64,000 nucleotides of DNA from an uncultured Clostridia bacterium (GTDB lineage: Bacteria > Bacillota > Clostridia > UBA1381): the NCBI GenBank assembly GCA_934462715.1, contig CAKSIJ010000001.1, positions 62,001-126,000 of the forward strand, read 5' to 3'. A program made the position numbers and the translations under genes. Below are positions 1-10,300 of this stretch, piece after piece; the first letter of the stretch is position 1; each line of letters opens with the position of its first letter. The notes beneath the pieces were generated by a model that was not told the origin of the DNA, did no database searches, and worked only from the letters and a program-made list of their open reading frames with translations.

Positions 1-2243
1 ATGCCGACATCTCGCATACCGTCAAAATCGGTCATTGAATATTCAAGCGGCGAATGGAGATATGTACCCACAGACGGGCTTCTCAGAACCGAAAGATAGA
101 TATTCTGTTTCCCGAATTTGTCCGTATTAATCTGATATGACGGCGTACCATTGTTAAACAGCGCTATACTCGCCTTTCCCTCATCAATTCCCGCCCAGTT
201 AATTGCCGGATAGTCGCCGGCGGCGCTTGCCCAGTTTGTGGAATTATTCTCATAAACAATAGTCGGCTCATACGGCTTTCTTTCAAGCATACCGTAAGGA
301 ATTTCATACATATGCTTTCCGTTAAATTCTGTCGGAAAAGCAATTCTGAATCTGTAATTCTGCGTATCCCAGTCAACATCGGCACTGAACAGTATTTTAT
401 CGCTGTTTTCTGCCAATGTGATACTGTAGGCAACCACTATACCCGATACCGAATACCCGTCAATAGGACCCGGGATAATTTTATAGGTGATTTTCTGATA
501 ATCGGGCGTTTTTTCGTGATATGCCATTTTTGTGTATTCAGACATAGGCTGACGTCTTAAATCGGGTGAAAGTGTCGCCCACGGCGACCCCTCATCATGC
601 TCCAGAATCCATTCCCCGACTTTGTATTCGCTTTCCTTTGCAACAGCTCTGTTCAGCTTTTTATCAAATATTTCCGAAATGCCGTCATTCTCTGCAATTA
701 TTCTGTAATACTCGTTTTCAATAATGACCGTTTTTCCTACAGAATCCTTTTCCCTGAATCTCGAGCTTAAATTTGTAAGTATGCCCTCGCCCGATGATGT
801 TTCCTTATGTGCCTTGAACAATACTTCTTTTTGATATTTTTCATTACATTTTATAATATTGTACTTTCTTGTTTCAAAAGCGTCAATATTATCAACAGCA
901 AATCTGACCGCAATATTCTCTCCGTCCTCTTTAAACCCGGAAATGCTCACGTTGTCGACGGTAAATCCTTTTTTTAACTTAACCTCACAATCGGCGGTAA
1001 GCTTAATTCCCGCAGGGTTGAATACCGTGATTACAGAGTCGTTTTTCTCTGCCAAAAGCTCTGTTTTTTCTTTGATAATACCATCTGTTATTTCCTGTGC
1101 CTCCGATATTGCGTCAATAATTTCATCATATGCTGCGTCAATAATTGTTGACGGAAGTGCGTCATGAAACATAGAGAACAAAGCATTGTCCCATGCCTTT
1201 GCAAATTTTTCATGCGGATATTCGCCCCCTGCCGCTATTGATAAAATTTCAGCACCAAACAACGAATTTTCAAGCTTTCTTACTCCCTGTTTTATTTTTA
1301 TTCTTGTTACAAACGTTCCTGTATTGTTCGGATTCAGCTCCGGACTTTCAAATATTTCCTCTTGCGGCGGATTATCAACCTTATCAAGATAATTCTTATA
1401 ATATTTTTCATAATGACCGAACGGAACAAATTCAATATCATAATTATCCTTGTTTTCCTCCGCCCATTTTATTATATTGTCTGTCGGGAGAACCTCCTCG
1501 CCGCCGTAGTAGATATATCCCGGGATTTCGAGCGTTTCAACAGCGTTTTCATCAAGCTTCAGCGGAAATTTCAGCTTGCTCATATATTGCTCGTCAATTC
1601 TTCTGTCATTGCAAAAGTCACAATGCTTGCCGCGATATCCTCCGCATACCGGACAGGGTCTGTATTTTCTGTAGCCGCCCATATCTCCGATGCACGGTGG
1701 TTTCATGTCGAATACAACACTTCCGTCAAGACCTTTCCAGTATTGAGCCGTACACGGACTGTATACCAAATGGCTCACCCACTTTGACCCAAAACCGCGG
1801 ACAATCTGCGGAAGCTGCGCCGAATTGCCGAAAGCATCATTTCTGTCTATACCGTTTGCTGTATAGTCAAATTTATTTTTCAGATAATAGTAACCGTACA
1901 AAAAGTTTCTTACAATGCTCTCTCCATTGGTCATGTTGGAATCCACGATATTCACACCTGAAAACGGAATGTAAATTTTCTTTTCCTTTATGTATTCGGC
2001 TACGGTTTTCTCATATCCGGGATTTCTCTCCAAAAACTTTTGCAGTACCGTTACACTTTCTATTTCAAAATTGTACCCGGGATATTTTTTGCACAACTCA
2101 ATGTTATCCTTTATGTAATATTCCTGCAAATCGGCATATGAAACATAGTTTTGACCGTTAAACTCAAAATCCCGGTCAAAGCACCTTCTCCATACAATAT
2201 CAAAATGCTCTTTTGAAATTACATATATTTTCTTCTTTTCCAT
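1..2243 (-). CDS. GH38-family alpha-mannosidase with a four-cysteine insertion (3' end outside window)
   Basis: About 747 codons lie in the window and the frame stays open to the left edge. The N-terminus carries the GH38 zinc site H13-x-D15 (motif EHFDIVW). A GESIVR stretch follows, then NDAFGNSAQLPQ with D136 as the expected catalytic nucleophile. FHDALPST supplies the second zinc histidine, about H360. GH38 enzymes remove alpha-mannose from oligosaccharides with retention. No signal peptide is present, so it should act in the cytoplasm on imported glycans. Between nucleophile and H360 there is a CPVC-x7-CDFC pair (C197, C200, C208, C211), which looks like a structural zinc ribbon and which I do not know from characterised GH38 enzymes. 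The ATG at 2243 follows a good GGAGG site. It lies 85 nt downstream of the SLH gene and beyond a hairpin, so it may be a separate or weakly coupled unit. The family call is strong; the substrate linkage is unknown. Confidence 0.88.
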   Translation of the reverse strand, partial: MEKKKIYVISKEHFDIVWRRCFDRDFEFNGQNYVSYADLQEYYIKDNIELCKKYPGYNFEIESVTVLQKFLERNPGYEKTVAEYIKEKKIYIPFSGVNIVDSNMTNGESIVRNFLYGYYYLKNKFDYTANGIDRNDAFGNSAQLPQIVRGFGSKWVSHLVYSPCTAQYWKGLDGSVVFDMKPPCIGDMGGYRKYRPCPVCGGYRGKHCDFCNDRRIDEQYMSKLKFPLKLDENAVETLEIPGYIYYGGEEVLPTDNIIKWAEENKDNYDIEFVPFGHYEKYYKNYLDKVDNPPQEEIFESPELNPNNTGTFVTRIKIKQGVRKLENSLFGAEILSIAAGGEYPHEKFAKAWDNALFSMFHDALPSTIIDAAYDEIIDAISEAQEITDGIIKEKTELLAEKNDSVITVFNPAGIKLTADCEVKLKKGFTVDNVSISGFKEDGENIAVRFAVDNIDAFETRKYNIIKCNEKYQKEVLFKAHKETSSGEGILTNLSSRFREKDSVGKTVIIENEYYRIIAENDGISEIFDKKLNRAVAKESEYKVGEWILEHDEGSPWATLSPDLRRQPMSEYTKMAYHEKTPDYQKITYKIIPGPIDGYSVSGIVVAYSITLAENSDKILFSADVDWDTQNYRFRIAFPTEFNGKHMYEIPYGMLERKPYEPTIVYENNSTNWASAAGDYPAINWAGIDEGKASIALFNNGTPSYQINTDKFGKQNIYLSVLRSPSVGTYLHSPLEYSMTDFDGMRDVG

Positions 2244-2266
2244 AATTACCTCCATTTTATGTAAAT

Positions 2267-2305
2267 AAATGACCCAATCTGCTTTAAAGCCGGATTGAGT
2301 CATTT
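2267..2305 (-). terminator. Hairpin, probable terminator of locus 1
   Basis: Arms 2267-2279 and 2293-2305 pair over 13 bp with one G-U, and the palindrome GCTTTAAAGC lies between them. It starts 22 nt past the stop of the SLH gene and precedes the GH38 gene. The U-rich tail is short and interrupted, so termination may be partial and allow read-through. Confidence 0.55.
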
Positions 2306-2327
2306 ATATGTTTATCTGCCCAAAGCG

Positions 2328-4124
2328 TTAATCTGTAATTAATGATATAATCTTCGCTGCTTCAGCTCTTGTTGCGGAGCCGTGCGGTTTAAAGCTTCCG
2401 TCGGGATAGCCGTTAATTACTTTAAGTGCAGAGAAATATCTGACTGCCGGTTTTGCATAATCGGCAATATCCTCATAATCTGTAAATCCGGTATTTTCAG
2501 CCACAACGGAAATTTTCATAGCTCTGTAAATCATAACCGCTATATCCTGTCTTGTGACAAATTCATTCGGGTTAAAATTACCGTTCTCATCGCCTGCCGC
2601 TACTCCGTTATCGGCAGCAGCCGATACAAAGCCTGCATACCAATCGTTTGGTGAAATGTCGGCAAAGGTCTTTTCACCTGTTGCTTTCAAGTCAAAAGCT
2701 TCAACTATTATTTTGATAATTTCCGCACGTGTAATTTTATCGTTCGGTACAAAGCGGTCATTTGTTTTGCCGTTTATTATACCCTTGCCGTACAGCTTCA
2801 GAATATAATCTCTTGCCCAGTCCGCCTCGTCAAGATCCTTGAACGGGTTTGTCTGCGTTTGAGTTGTGGTTGAAGTGTTTCCGCTTATAGCTGACGCAGG
2901 CGTACCGTAGCCGTTTCCGCTGCCCGAGCCGCCTCCTTTTCCGTTGCTCTTACCACTGTTCTGCGATGAGAGTGCAGAACTCACAAGGCTCTCAAACTTA
3001 CTCTTTACCGCATTGTACGAATAAAGTCCCGTATTTACAATTCCTGCCCTTACGGTATCTTTGTTTTTCAGACTGTTATATGACGAAAGATCTATCGAAA
3101 AAGCGCTTGCATAGTCCGAAAGAAATCGGTCAACAGCCGAAACGTGAGCCGAATCGAGCGTACTGCACAAAATCATTTCGATAACCTTATTCTTTATATC
3201 GTCCATTGTTATTGCGTCATCAATGTTTTTGAGCTGAATGTGCGCTTTATTTGCTATAGTAGAATTATCATAATATTTCCACAAATCGCTTTCGCTGTAT
3301 GCCGTTTCTGTATTGTCTGTTTTAAAACTGTATGCCGCCGCATATTTCTTTATCCATGCTTCAACCTGTGATTCGGTTGTGCTGTCATTGAATACACCGA
3401 TAGCCGTATAGTAATTGTAATTTTTCAAAAAATTACTTATAGCGGTGCTGACCTTTTCGGTACAGTCGGGATCGTTTGCCGTTTCGGCAGACAAACCGCT
3501 TTTGACAGCCGACAGCTTCTCTGTAACCATATTTTTTGACTTATTGCCGAGATTTTTGAAAATCTCAACATCGGCACCCGTGCCGGCACATTCATTGATA
3601 ATTGTCCGGGCATATTCATCACCCGAGCAGTTGTCTAATTTGAGCATCAGCGCAAGACCGTCCGACATATTTAAATATTCGTACTCTACGGTCTTGCTTC
3701 CGGCAAACGATGAAATTTCAAAGCTGTATTTTCCCGATTTTGTACTGCTGAAGAATACAATCGGTTCAAACATGAAAACCACACTTCCGTTTTTGTTTCT
3801 GTCTGCAACAGTAACCGCTGTTTGCACAAGCTTGCCGTTTTCATCAAAAACACGCAAGCCTACTGCAATATTACCTCTCTTTTCTTTGCCGAAGCCGCCT
3901 GTTATCGTATATGTGTTTGTCATAGGTTCATAATCAAAGCTTACTGTAATAACCTGCGTTGAATCGGGATAGATTTCATCACTGACAGAGCTGTTTGCAT
4001 AATTATTCGTCACCGAATAGTTATCAACACTCTCAAAACCGCTGTTCTCTGCCGCCATAGCCGTTAAACCGCATGACGAAATAATCATAATCGCCGACAA
4101 TGCCATACTAAAAATTTTCTTCAT
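2328..4124 (-). CDS. Secreted SLH-anchored surface protein (598 aa)
   Basis: A signal peptide covers about residues 1-24 (ends TAMA). A beta-rich region (about 40-150) is followed by a mostly helical region of about 250 residues, a Gly/Ser/Asn-rich linker near 390-410, and three SLH repeats at about 425-480, 485-545 and 548-598. Each repeat carries a TRAE-like wall-binding motif (TRAEIIK, TRQDIAV, TRAEAAK). SLH triplets bind secondary cell-wall polysaccharide, so the protein should be displayed on the wall. The helical region resembles the one before the SLH repeats of the 1368-aa protein of locus 2. No catalytic motif is visible. The start ATG follows AAAGGAG. It is the last gene before the hairpin at 2267-2305. 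A wall-attached scaffold or binding protein is the best reading. Confidence 0.88.
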   Translation of the reverse strand: MKKIFSMALSAIMIISSCGLTAMAAENSGFESVDNYSVTNNYANSSVSDEIYPDSTQVITVSFDYEPMTNTYTITGGFGKEKRGNIAVGLRVFDENGKLVQTAVTVADRNKNGSVVFMFEPIVFFSSTKSGKYSFEISSFAGSKTVEYEYLNMSDGLALMLKLDNCSGDEYARTIINECAGTGADVEIFKNLGNKSKNMVTEKLSAVKSGLSAETANDPDCTEKVSTAISNFLKNYNYYTAIGVFNDSTTESQVEAWIKKYAAAYSFKTDNTETAYSESDLWKYYDNSTIANKAHIQLKNIDDAITMDDIKNKVIEMILCSTLDSAHVSAVDRFLSDYASAFSIDLSSYNSLKNKDTVRAGIVNTGLYSYNAVKSKFESLVSSALSSQNSGKSNGKGGGSGSGNGYGTPASAISGNTSTTTQTQTNPFKDLDEADWARDYILKLYGKGIINGKTNDRFVPNDKITRAEIIKIIVEAFDLKATGEKTFADISPNDWYAGFVSAAADNGVAAGDENGNFNPNEFVTRQDIAVMIYRAMKISVVAENTGFTDYEDIADYAKPAVRYFSALKVINGYPDGSFKPHGSATRAEAAKIISLITD

Positions 4125-4230
4125 TCTCTTATCATTCTCCTTTCGCAGTACCGGGCAGCCTTATCATAGATAATCAAATCAGATTTTTTCCGATAAAGCT
4201 GCTCATATATTCTGTCAGATCTTCGTTTGA

Positions 4231-7200
4231 TTATTTATAGAGTACAATCTGAGATACATTTCCGTAATTCAATATAACCACAGCCTCTGTTCCGTTTGTT
4301 AGTGCGCTTACGCCTGTTTTTTCTATAACTGTTTTTGAGTTTACGCGTTCGCATACAATTACAGGTATATCCGTTATTGGAATAAATTCATTTCTTACGG
4401 CATTATTCTTCTCGAATGAAATCCGCACGAAATTACCGTCCTTTTCTCCGATTTTGGCAAGCACCATTCTTGCTTCGCTGTTTACCGTGGTTTCGCTTTC
4501 GGGATTATCGGGCGATATAATTCCTGCCGAATGATCGGGCGCATATACAACTTTAATTGCGGTTATTTCCCCATATACATCAAAGTTGAGCTTAACAAGG
4601 CTTCCGGACGGAATACTTGAAACATCATAGGTTTTCAGGCATTTTGATGACACCGTATAATTCACCGACATACCGTAGTCACACAGTTCTATTACTTTTG
4701 TAACCTCCTCGTTTCTGTCCAGTATTTCGCCGGATACTTCTTTGAAAACGTACACATGATTATCAGTTTCCGCCGATACGTCTGTAAACTTAACCACTAG
4801 CGAAGCCAGACTGCTCTCATTCACAAAGGAGTAGAGTGCCACCTGCTGGTCTTTGTCGCTTCTTCCCAGTGAAGCAAGCGTATCCAATTTAAATTCGTCA
4901 TATTCGTACGAATCTGACGATGGTGAAGATGAATACAAAACAGGTGCGTCCGCATTAACGGCAAATTTATTTCCGAGCATTTTGCTGCCGAATATTTTCG
5001 GATCGGGTCTGTATACAAGTCCCTCTCCGTCAACGGAAGCGGTCAGCATTTTCAGACAGTCATTTACTCCACCGCCGCAGGTTATCGGTGAGTCGATAAA
5101 GTTAACCTTATTCTCCTCGTTAAGTCTTATTTTCATAACATATCCCTGCTTCAGCGATTTAATGCCCATTTTGTTTTCATATAAGGGCGTTCCGTACATT
5201 GCCTGATATTGCGATTTAGTACGCTCCCCGTCAAACCTTACAGCATCCGCAAGAGAGTATTGAAGAACAGCACCGTCGGTTAAATCATATACCCTGAGAT
5301 AAACGCTGTCATCATCTTCGTTCTGTGCGCCTTTTATAAAGCAGACAATTCTGTCATTTACATTATCGGTAAACGAAAACCTTGTAATAACCCAAACAAT
5401 TTCACCGTACGGAGTCAATACATAATCTCCCTCGTTTCCGATTTCGAGTTTTCCGGATTTTATAAATTCGGGTGCTATTTCATATTCCGCTGAATTAATT
5501 ACTGCCTTGTTTTCTTTTCTTGACGTAATTTTTCCGCTGACGGAAGATGTCGAATAATATGCATTAACGGCCTTTATTCCGTTTACGTTTATACTCTCGT
5601 AAATCACGCCGCCCATATTTTCTTTTAAATCGCTTACTGACGAAACAACACCGTCTATAGTAACGATTCCGTAATTTTCCGAATCCGTAACGTTAATATA
5701 CCTGCTTTTATCTGAAAGCTTATCTCTCAAAATATGACTGTGGCTGTCATATCCCGCATTTACAACGTTATCATAACAATTTACGTAAATAACGTCGGCT
5801 TCGTTGCTTCCCGTGTAGGAAACAGCTCTGATCTCGCCCTGAAAATCCTTTTTCTCAAGTCCGTTTGAAACCCACAAGCCGTTTTCATATTTCAGATTCT
5901 GCATATCGAGAAGCTGTGTGATGTCAGCGCTTTCATATGTCTTGGTATTATAGATAATCACGGTATTCTGCGACAGTTTAATTCTTTTTTCCTTACCGTC
6001 AATGTTTTCATAGTACAGAGTATTATTCTCGATATACGGATCGTCATCATGCGTGATTACCGTTTCGGTGCTTCTTTTTTCCTGTGCAATCGAAATGATT
6101 TCCGGGAAGTTTTGTTTTTTGTCCTGATAGACAAAAAATTCGCAATTTCTTCCGAGATACTTTTCCGATTTGCACTCGGGCGAATAGTACATTGTTTTAT
6201 CTACGGTCACATAATCCTTATCGGTATTTTGTGAGGGATTATCAAGATATCCCAAACAGTTTCCGTCAACCACTCCGGTTTTCAGATAAATATTTCTTGT
6301 TACTTCAAGTATATTTTTTTCCTCATCCGCCGATTTATTATCAAAATCAACATACATATATTCACTCGTCAAAAATTTATATAGCATCTTCATTGCCGAG
6401 ATTGTGTCAATCGGCTCTGCGGCATTTTTGATTCCGGCTGCCGAAATGAACTGCGCTTTTTTTGTTACGTAGCCGTTTTTCAAAAATTTATTATATCCGA
6501 GTGCGTTTGCGCATATTGTTGCGGCTTCTTCGCCGGTAATAAACGTGTCCGGTCTGAAAGTCAGATCTCCGTAGCCGTGAACAATATCGTGGTTTGAAAG
6601 GCGCGTGATTGCTTCGTAGCAAGCTTGCTCCTCATCTACGTCAATGAAGTATTTTCCTCCGTTATTGACGTAATTCATAACCCAATCGATGAATAAGGCA
6701 AAATCTCCTCTTTTAACAGGGAAATCGGAATCTATAACATCATTTCCGCCCTTAAAGCCCAGACCTCCGATTAACTCACAGTAAAATTTATCCTTTTCGT
6801 CTGTTGTATCAAGGTAATCTCCCGTGCCGTCATACTGTCCGACCGGTTCAAGCTCATATTCCTCCGGAATGAATTTAAAGGAATACAAACGAGCGTTTCC
6901 GCCCACCTGTACAAGCCATACGTCATGCACTCCGCTTACTTCTGCAAGAACTTCCGAACGCTGTTCGCTTCTGACCGACCAATCCGTACCTTTCAGATTA
7001 AATGTAGCAATTGTCGTACCCGAAGCCGAATCCAATCTCAAATCAACTCTTGAAGCGTGATTTTCAGGCAAGCCTGCATATAAAAGCGCCGTTTTGGGAG
7101 TTAGTGCTCCGAAATCGACATTTCTGTATACAACCGCACTGCCGGAGCCTAAATCTCCTATATATCCGTTAATATGCACAAAATCGGTTTTTCCGTTAGC

Positions 7201-7335
7201 GAGGCTGACTGCCGACTCATCGTATTCAAGCGCATATATTTCACCGTAAGGATCGAAAGTTTTTGCATATACTCCGGTAACCGCCGTGCTTAAAAGCACG
7301 GCTATTACCATCATTACTGTAAAAATTTTTTTCAT
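4231..7335 (-). CDS. Large secreted protein with N-terminal CBM6-like domain and degenerate SLH-like repeats (1034 aa)
   Basis: A signal peptide (about 1-24, ending VYA) precedes a CBM6-like beta-sandwich at about 40-160, with VDLRLDS, TDWS and SGVHDVW-type strands. Degenerate SLH-like units follow at about 190-330 (RGDFALFIDWV, TFRPDTFITGEEA). The remaining 700 residues are beta-rich, with no family or catalytic motif I recognise. The architecture parallels the 1046-aa protein of locus 2: SLH-like units first, then a long beta-rich body with repeated short strands. The GAGAGG-like site overlaps the stop of the upstream gene (gap 14 nt), indicating translational coupling. It probably binds glycan or builds the surface layer. 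Whether its weak SLH units still hold wall polymer is uncertain, because the TRAE motif is not preserved. Confidence 0.82.
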   Translation of the reverse strand: MKKIFTVMMVIAVLLSTAVTGVYAKTFDPYGEIYALEYDESAVSLANGKTDFVHINGYIGDLGSGSAVVYRNVDFGALTPKTALLYAGLPENHASRVDLRLDSASGTTIATFNLKGTDWSVRSEQRSEVLAEVSGVHDVWLVQVGGNARLYSFKFIPEEYELEPVGQYDGTGDYLDTTDEKDKFYCELIGGLGFKGGNDVIDSDFPVKRGDFALFIDWVMNYVNNGGKYFIDVDEEQACYEAITRLSNHDIVHGYGDLTFRPDTFITGEEAATICANALGYNKFLKNGYVTKKAQFISAAGIKNAAEPIDTISAMKMLYKFLTSEYMYVDFDNKSADEEKNILEVTRNIYLKTGVVDGNCLGYLDNPSQNTDKDYVTVDKTMYYSPECKSEKYLGRNCEFFVYQDKKQNFPEIISIAQEKRSTETVITHDDDPYIENNTLYYENIDGKEKRIKLSQNTVIIYNTKTYESADITQLLDMQNLKYENGLWVSNGLEKKDFQGEIRAVSYTGSNEADVIYVNCYDNVVNAGYDSHSHILRDKLSDKSRYINVTDSENYGIVTIDGVVSSVSDLKENMGGVIYESINVNGIKAVNAYYSTSSVSGKITSRKENKAVINSAEYEIAPEFIKSGKLEIGNEGDYVLTPYGEIVWVITRFSFTDNVNDRIVCFIKGAQNEDDDSVYLRVYDLTDGAVLQYSLADAVRFDGERTKSQYQAMYGTPLYENKMGIKSLKQGYVMKIRLNEENKVNFIDSPITCGGGVNDCLKMLTASVDGEGLVYRPDPKIFGSKMLGNKFAVNADAPVLYSSSPSSDSYEYDEFKLDTLASLGRSDKDQQVALYSFVNESSLASLVVKFTDVSAETDNHVYVFKEVSGEILDRNEEVTKVIELCDYGMSVNYTVSSKCLKTYDVSSIPSGSLVKLNFDVYGEITAIKVVYAPDHSAGIISPDNPESETTVNSEARMVLAKIGEKDGNFVRISFEKNNAVRNEFIPITDIPVIVCERVNSKTVIEKTGVSALTNGTEAVVILNYGNVSQIVLYK

Positions 7336-7349
7336 TGCTGTACATCCTC

Positions 7350-10300
7350 TCAGTTGATTTTAATCGGTGTTGTTAATATCGGGCAGATTTTATTAAGTCC
7401 GTTCCATAAATACATTCTGACCTCGTAAGCGTCCGATACACCGCTCATTTCGCAAGAAACGGTCTTAGTGTTTCCTGTACTGACCGTCAGCTCCTTTGAT
7501 ACAATATTCAAAACTCTTCCCGCATCATCGTATGAAGTAAGAACAACAACAGCCTTTTCCTCACTTCCCGTATTGTTTGTTATTTCGGCAGCTGCCGCAA
7601 CGTTTCCGCTTGCCGGGATTTTATCAATTGCACCGCCGCCATTTGTTTCGGAAATTGCTGCGCTGTTCAGCGTAAGTCCGATGCTTCCGCTTCTGAATGT
7701 AAACGGTGTTGTCATAAAAATTCTGTCTGCTGACTTTACACCGTTAAAATTAACTTTATATTCTTTATCCGGAGTAAGATAGTCCGGGAAAGATATAACA
7801 AACTTATTTTCAGCCGGCATATATATTCCGGTTGTGTTAACAAGCTCTCCTCCGCAGGTAACCGTAATATTGCTGTCGATTACCGTTTCCTGATTCATTT
7901 CATCGCTGAAATACAATTCCAGAATTTGTCCGTTCACCGGTAATGTGTTGTCTGTCAGATTTGTGCCGACAATTCCGGGTTCTGTTACATACTTTATTTT
8001 AATATCATCTATATCCGCCCAAGCTTCGCAGGACAGCGACTTGTTGTAAATATGCTGAAGCAGAATATTTGAAATTGATGTTATCTTTGTATTTTCCTTT
8101 ACGGTTGTAATGTATTCACCGTTATAGTAGCCGTCCACTCTGTAAATTCCGTCCGTATCGGGGGTATATACAAGCTTGATGTCAAGCCATGTGCCCACAC
8201 CCTGACCGGTCTGGACAAGTCTGCCGCTGCTATTTGAGCCTATACTTCCGTCCGATCTGTTACCGGTGAACACATTGGCAGTTATCGGTGCGTCAATTCT
8301 TCCGATTGTACCGGAAATACTGCTGTCGCCGTAGCTTCCGTCAGATGATGCCCAGCGCACCTTCATTTCCACGCTTAAGCTGTTTTTTCCGTCCAGATCT
8401 ACCAAAACATTAGCTTTGTTATCCATAGCTTTTCCGTCCGGCGATTTATCGGAATAAACTCTCAAAAACTTATTGCTTCCCTCTGCCATAACGTACATAT
8501 TCGATACGTCATTTGCGATGTTATTGCTTGTGTATAACAATCCCTCATCAGGATTCGGATGTGTTCCGCTGATATTTTTACTGCCGGCTGATTCCGCAAC
8601 CGTGTAATTCTCAAAGTCAAGATCTACCATGTAATCCGATTTTGTGCGGAATGTAAATATCTTCTCTTTTGCCGCTTTGCCCGACATTGATTTAACGCTT
8701 TCCGGTACAGTTATAATATAGCGTGTTCCGGAATTAAGGAGCGAGAAAGTAAGAATACAGGTATTTCCTGAAGCTGTAACCGCAAGATTCGGAACAGCAG
8801 CTCCGCTGCCGTCTGTCATTGTGATGTTTGTTATTGTTGCGTCATCAACCTCTTCATTAAAGCTTACCGTTATTTTTCCGATTGCGGTGTCGACTCCGGC
8901 GGTTGATGAAAGGTCGGTTGCAAGGCACACAAACGGTGTTTCAATCTCTCCGCCTCCGGATTTTGAGGTTAATGAAACAGTCTTTGCCTGCATCGCCGCA
9001 CGCTGCGCATTTTCATTTACCTTAACGCTTTTTTCTGAATATACGGTATTCGGCAAAGTCAGTGTGTACTGTGAATCTGCTGAAATTCCCTCGTATGAAA
9101 CAGTCGCACATCTCGCCTGCGAATCGTAGGTTATTCCGCTCTTATAGTCAACATCATTGCTGTCTGTTAAAGTAATATCTGCCAGTGAGCTTTCAAGTAC
9201 ATCTGTCGAGAAGTAAATTTCAATTTTTCCGTTACCCGATGTGATTGTGTTATCCTCCGCCGAAGTTTTGAGAATCTTCGGCGATTTTATCTTTTCAATC
9301 TTCAGGTTGTCCACCGCAAATGCGCCGTCATTATTATCAGCGTTTGTGTCCATATATGCTAAAAGCACGCTGTCATAATCGGAAGCCTTGAATCCGCCCC
9401 AACCGCCTGATACTTTTGTTTTGTCAAACTTCATATCGAGTGCATAATCGCCTTTCTGATACAGCATATTCCATGTATGCCAGCCGTTGTCAAAGGTTTT
9501 GCCCTCAACAGAGTTTAACTCTCCGCTGCTGCCTACATTCAGCCAATTTTTGTCTGTTGATTTCGCACTGTTTGTAAGTCCTGTCAGACCCTCTTTATTG
9601 TCATGCAGCTGTGCTTTTGAAGCAAGGCCGCCCATACTTCTGAAACGAGCCTTTCCGGCGCTTGCTTCGTCCGATGTTCCGTACCATTTCCAGTCACCCG
9701 ACACATAAAGAAGATCCTCATAATCTCCGCTCTGTCTTAAAAGACCCATATCGGAGGCGTAAAGTCTTGTTCTTGTGTTAGGTTTTGAAAGCTCGCTGCT
9801 CCAACCGCTTTCAACGGCAAGATATTTTCCGCTGTTTGAATTTTTCAGCGAAACAACAGGATTTCTGTCAGCATAGTTTTCTTTTAACATCATATAAAGA
9901 CCGTCTTTGCCGTTTTCGCTTGTCAGCTTGGCAATATCTTCGTCCGTCCAATCGTCAAAGGTTTCATTTACTGCATATCCTTTTGCCGTAAAATTCAGCT
10001 CGTAGCTTCCGCATGAGAGCGTGTACTCAGTATTGTCCTCAAGGTCACCGAAAATAACATCTATACCGTTATCACCCTGTCTGACATAATATGTACCCTT
10101 TATTGCACTGCCGTCAGCTTTGGTAAGTTCAAGATGATTTATTGCATAGTCCAAATTAAAATCTGTCGACGTAAGCGTTATTATTCCTTTATCAAAGGGT
10201 ACTGCCGAACCGTCCTTAATATCGGCTGTTGTACCTGTTTCCGGCTCTGTCGATTCTTTAACTCCGGTAAAGGCAAGAGCTTTTGCCTGCATTGCCGCAC

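Noticed and set aside
1193..2161. Long plus-strand open frame opposite the GH38 gene
   Set aside because: Cys-, His- and Arg-rich composition typical of an antisense shadow; the minus strand encodes a clear GH38 enzyme.
4170..4234. Inverted repeat ATAATCAAA/TTTGATTAT between two surface-protein genes
   Set aside because: Nine-bp AT-rich arms 47 nt apart and overlapping a stop codon; could arise by chance.
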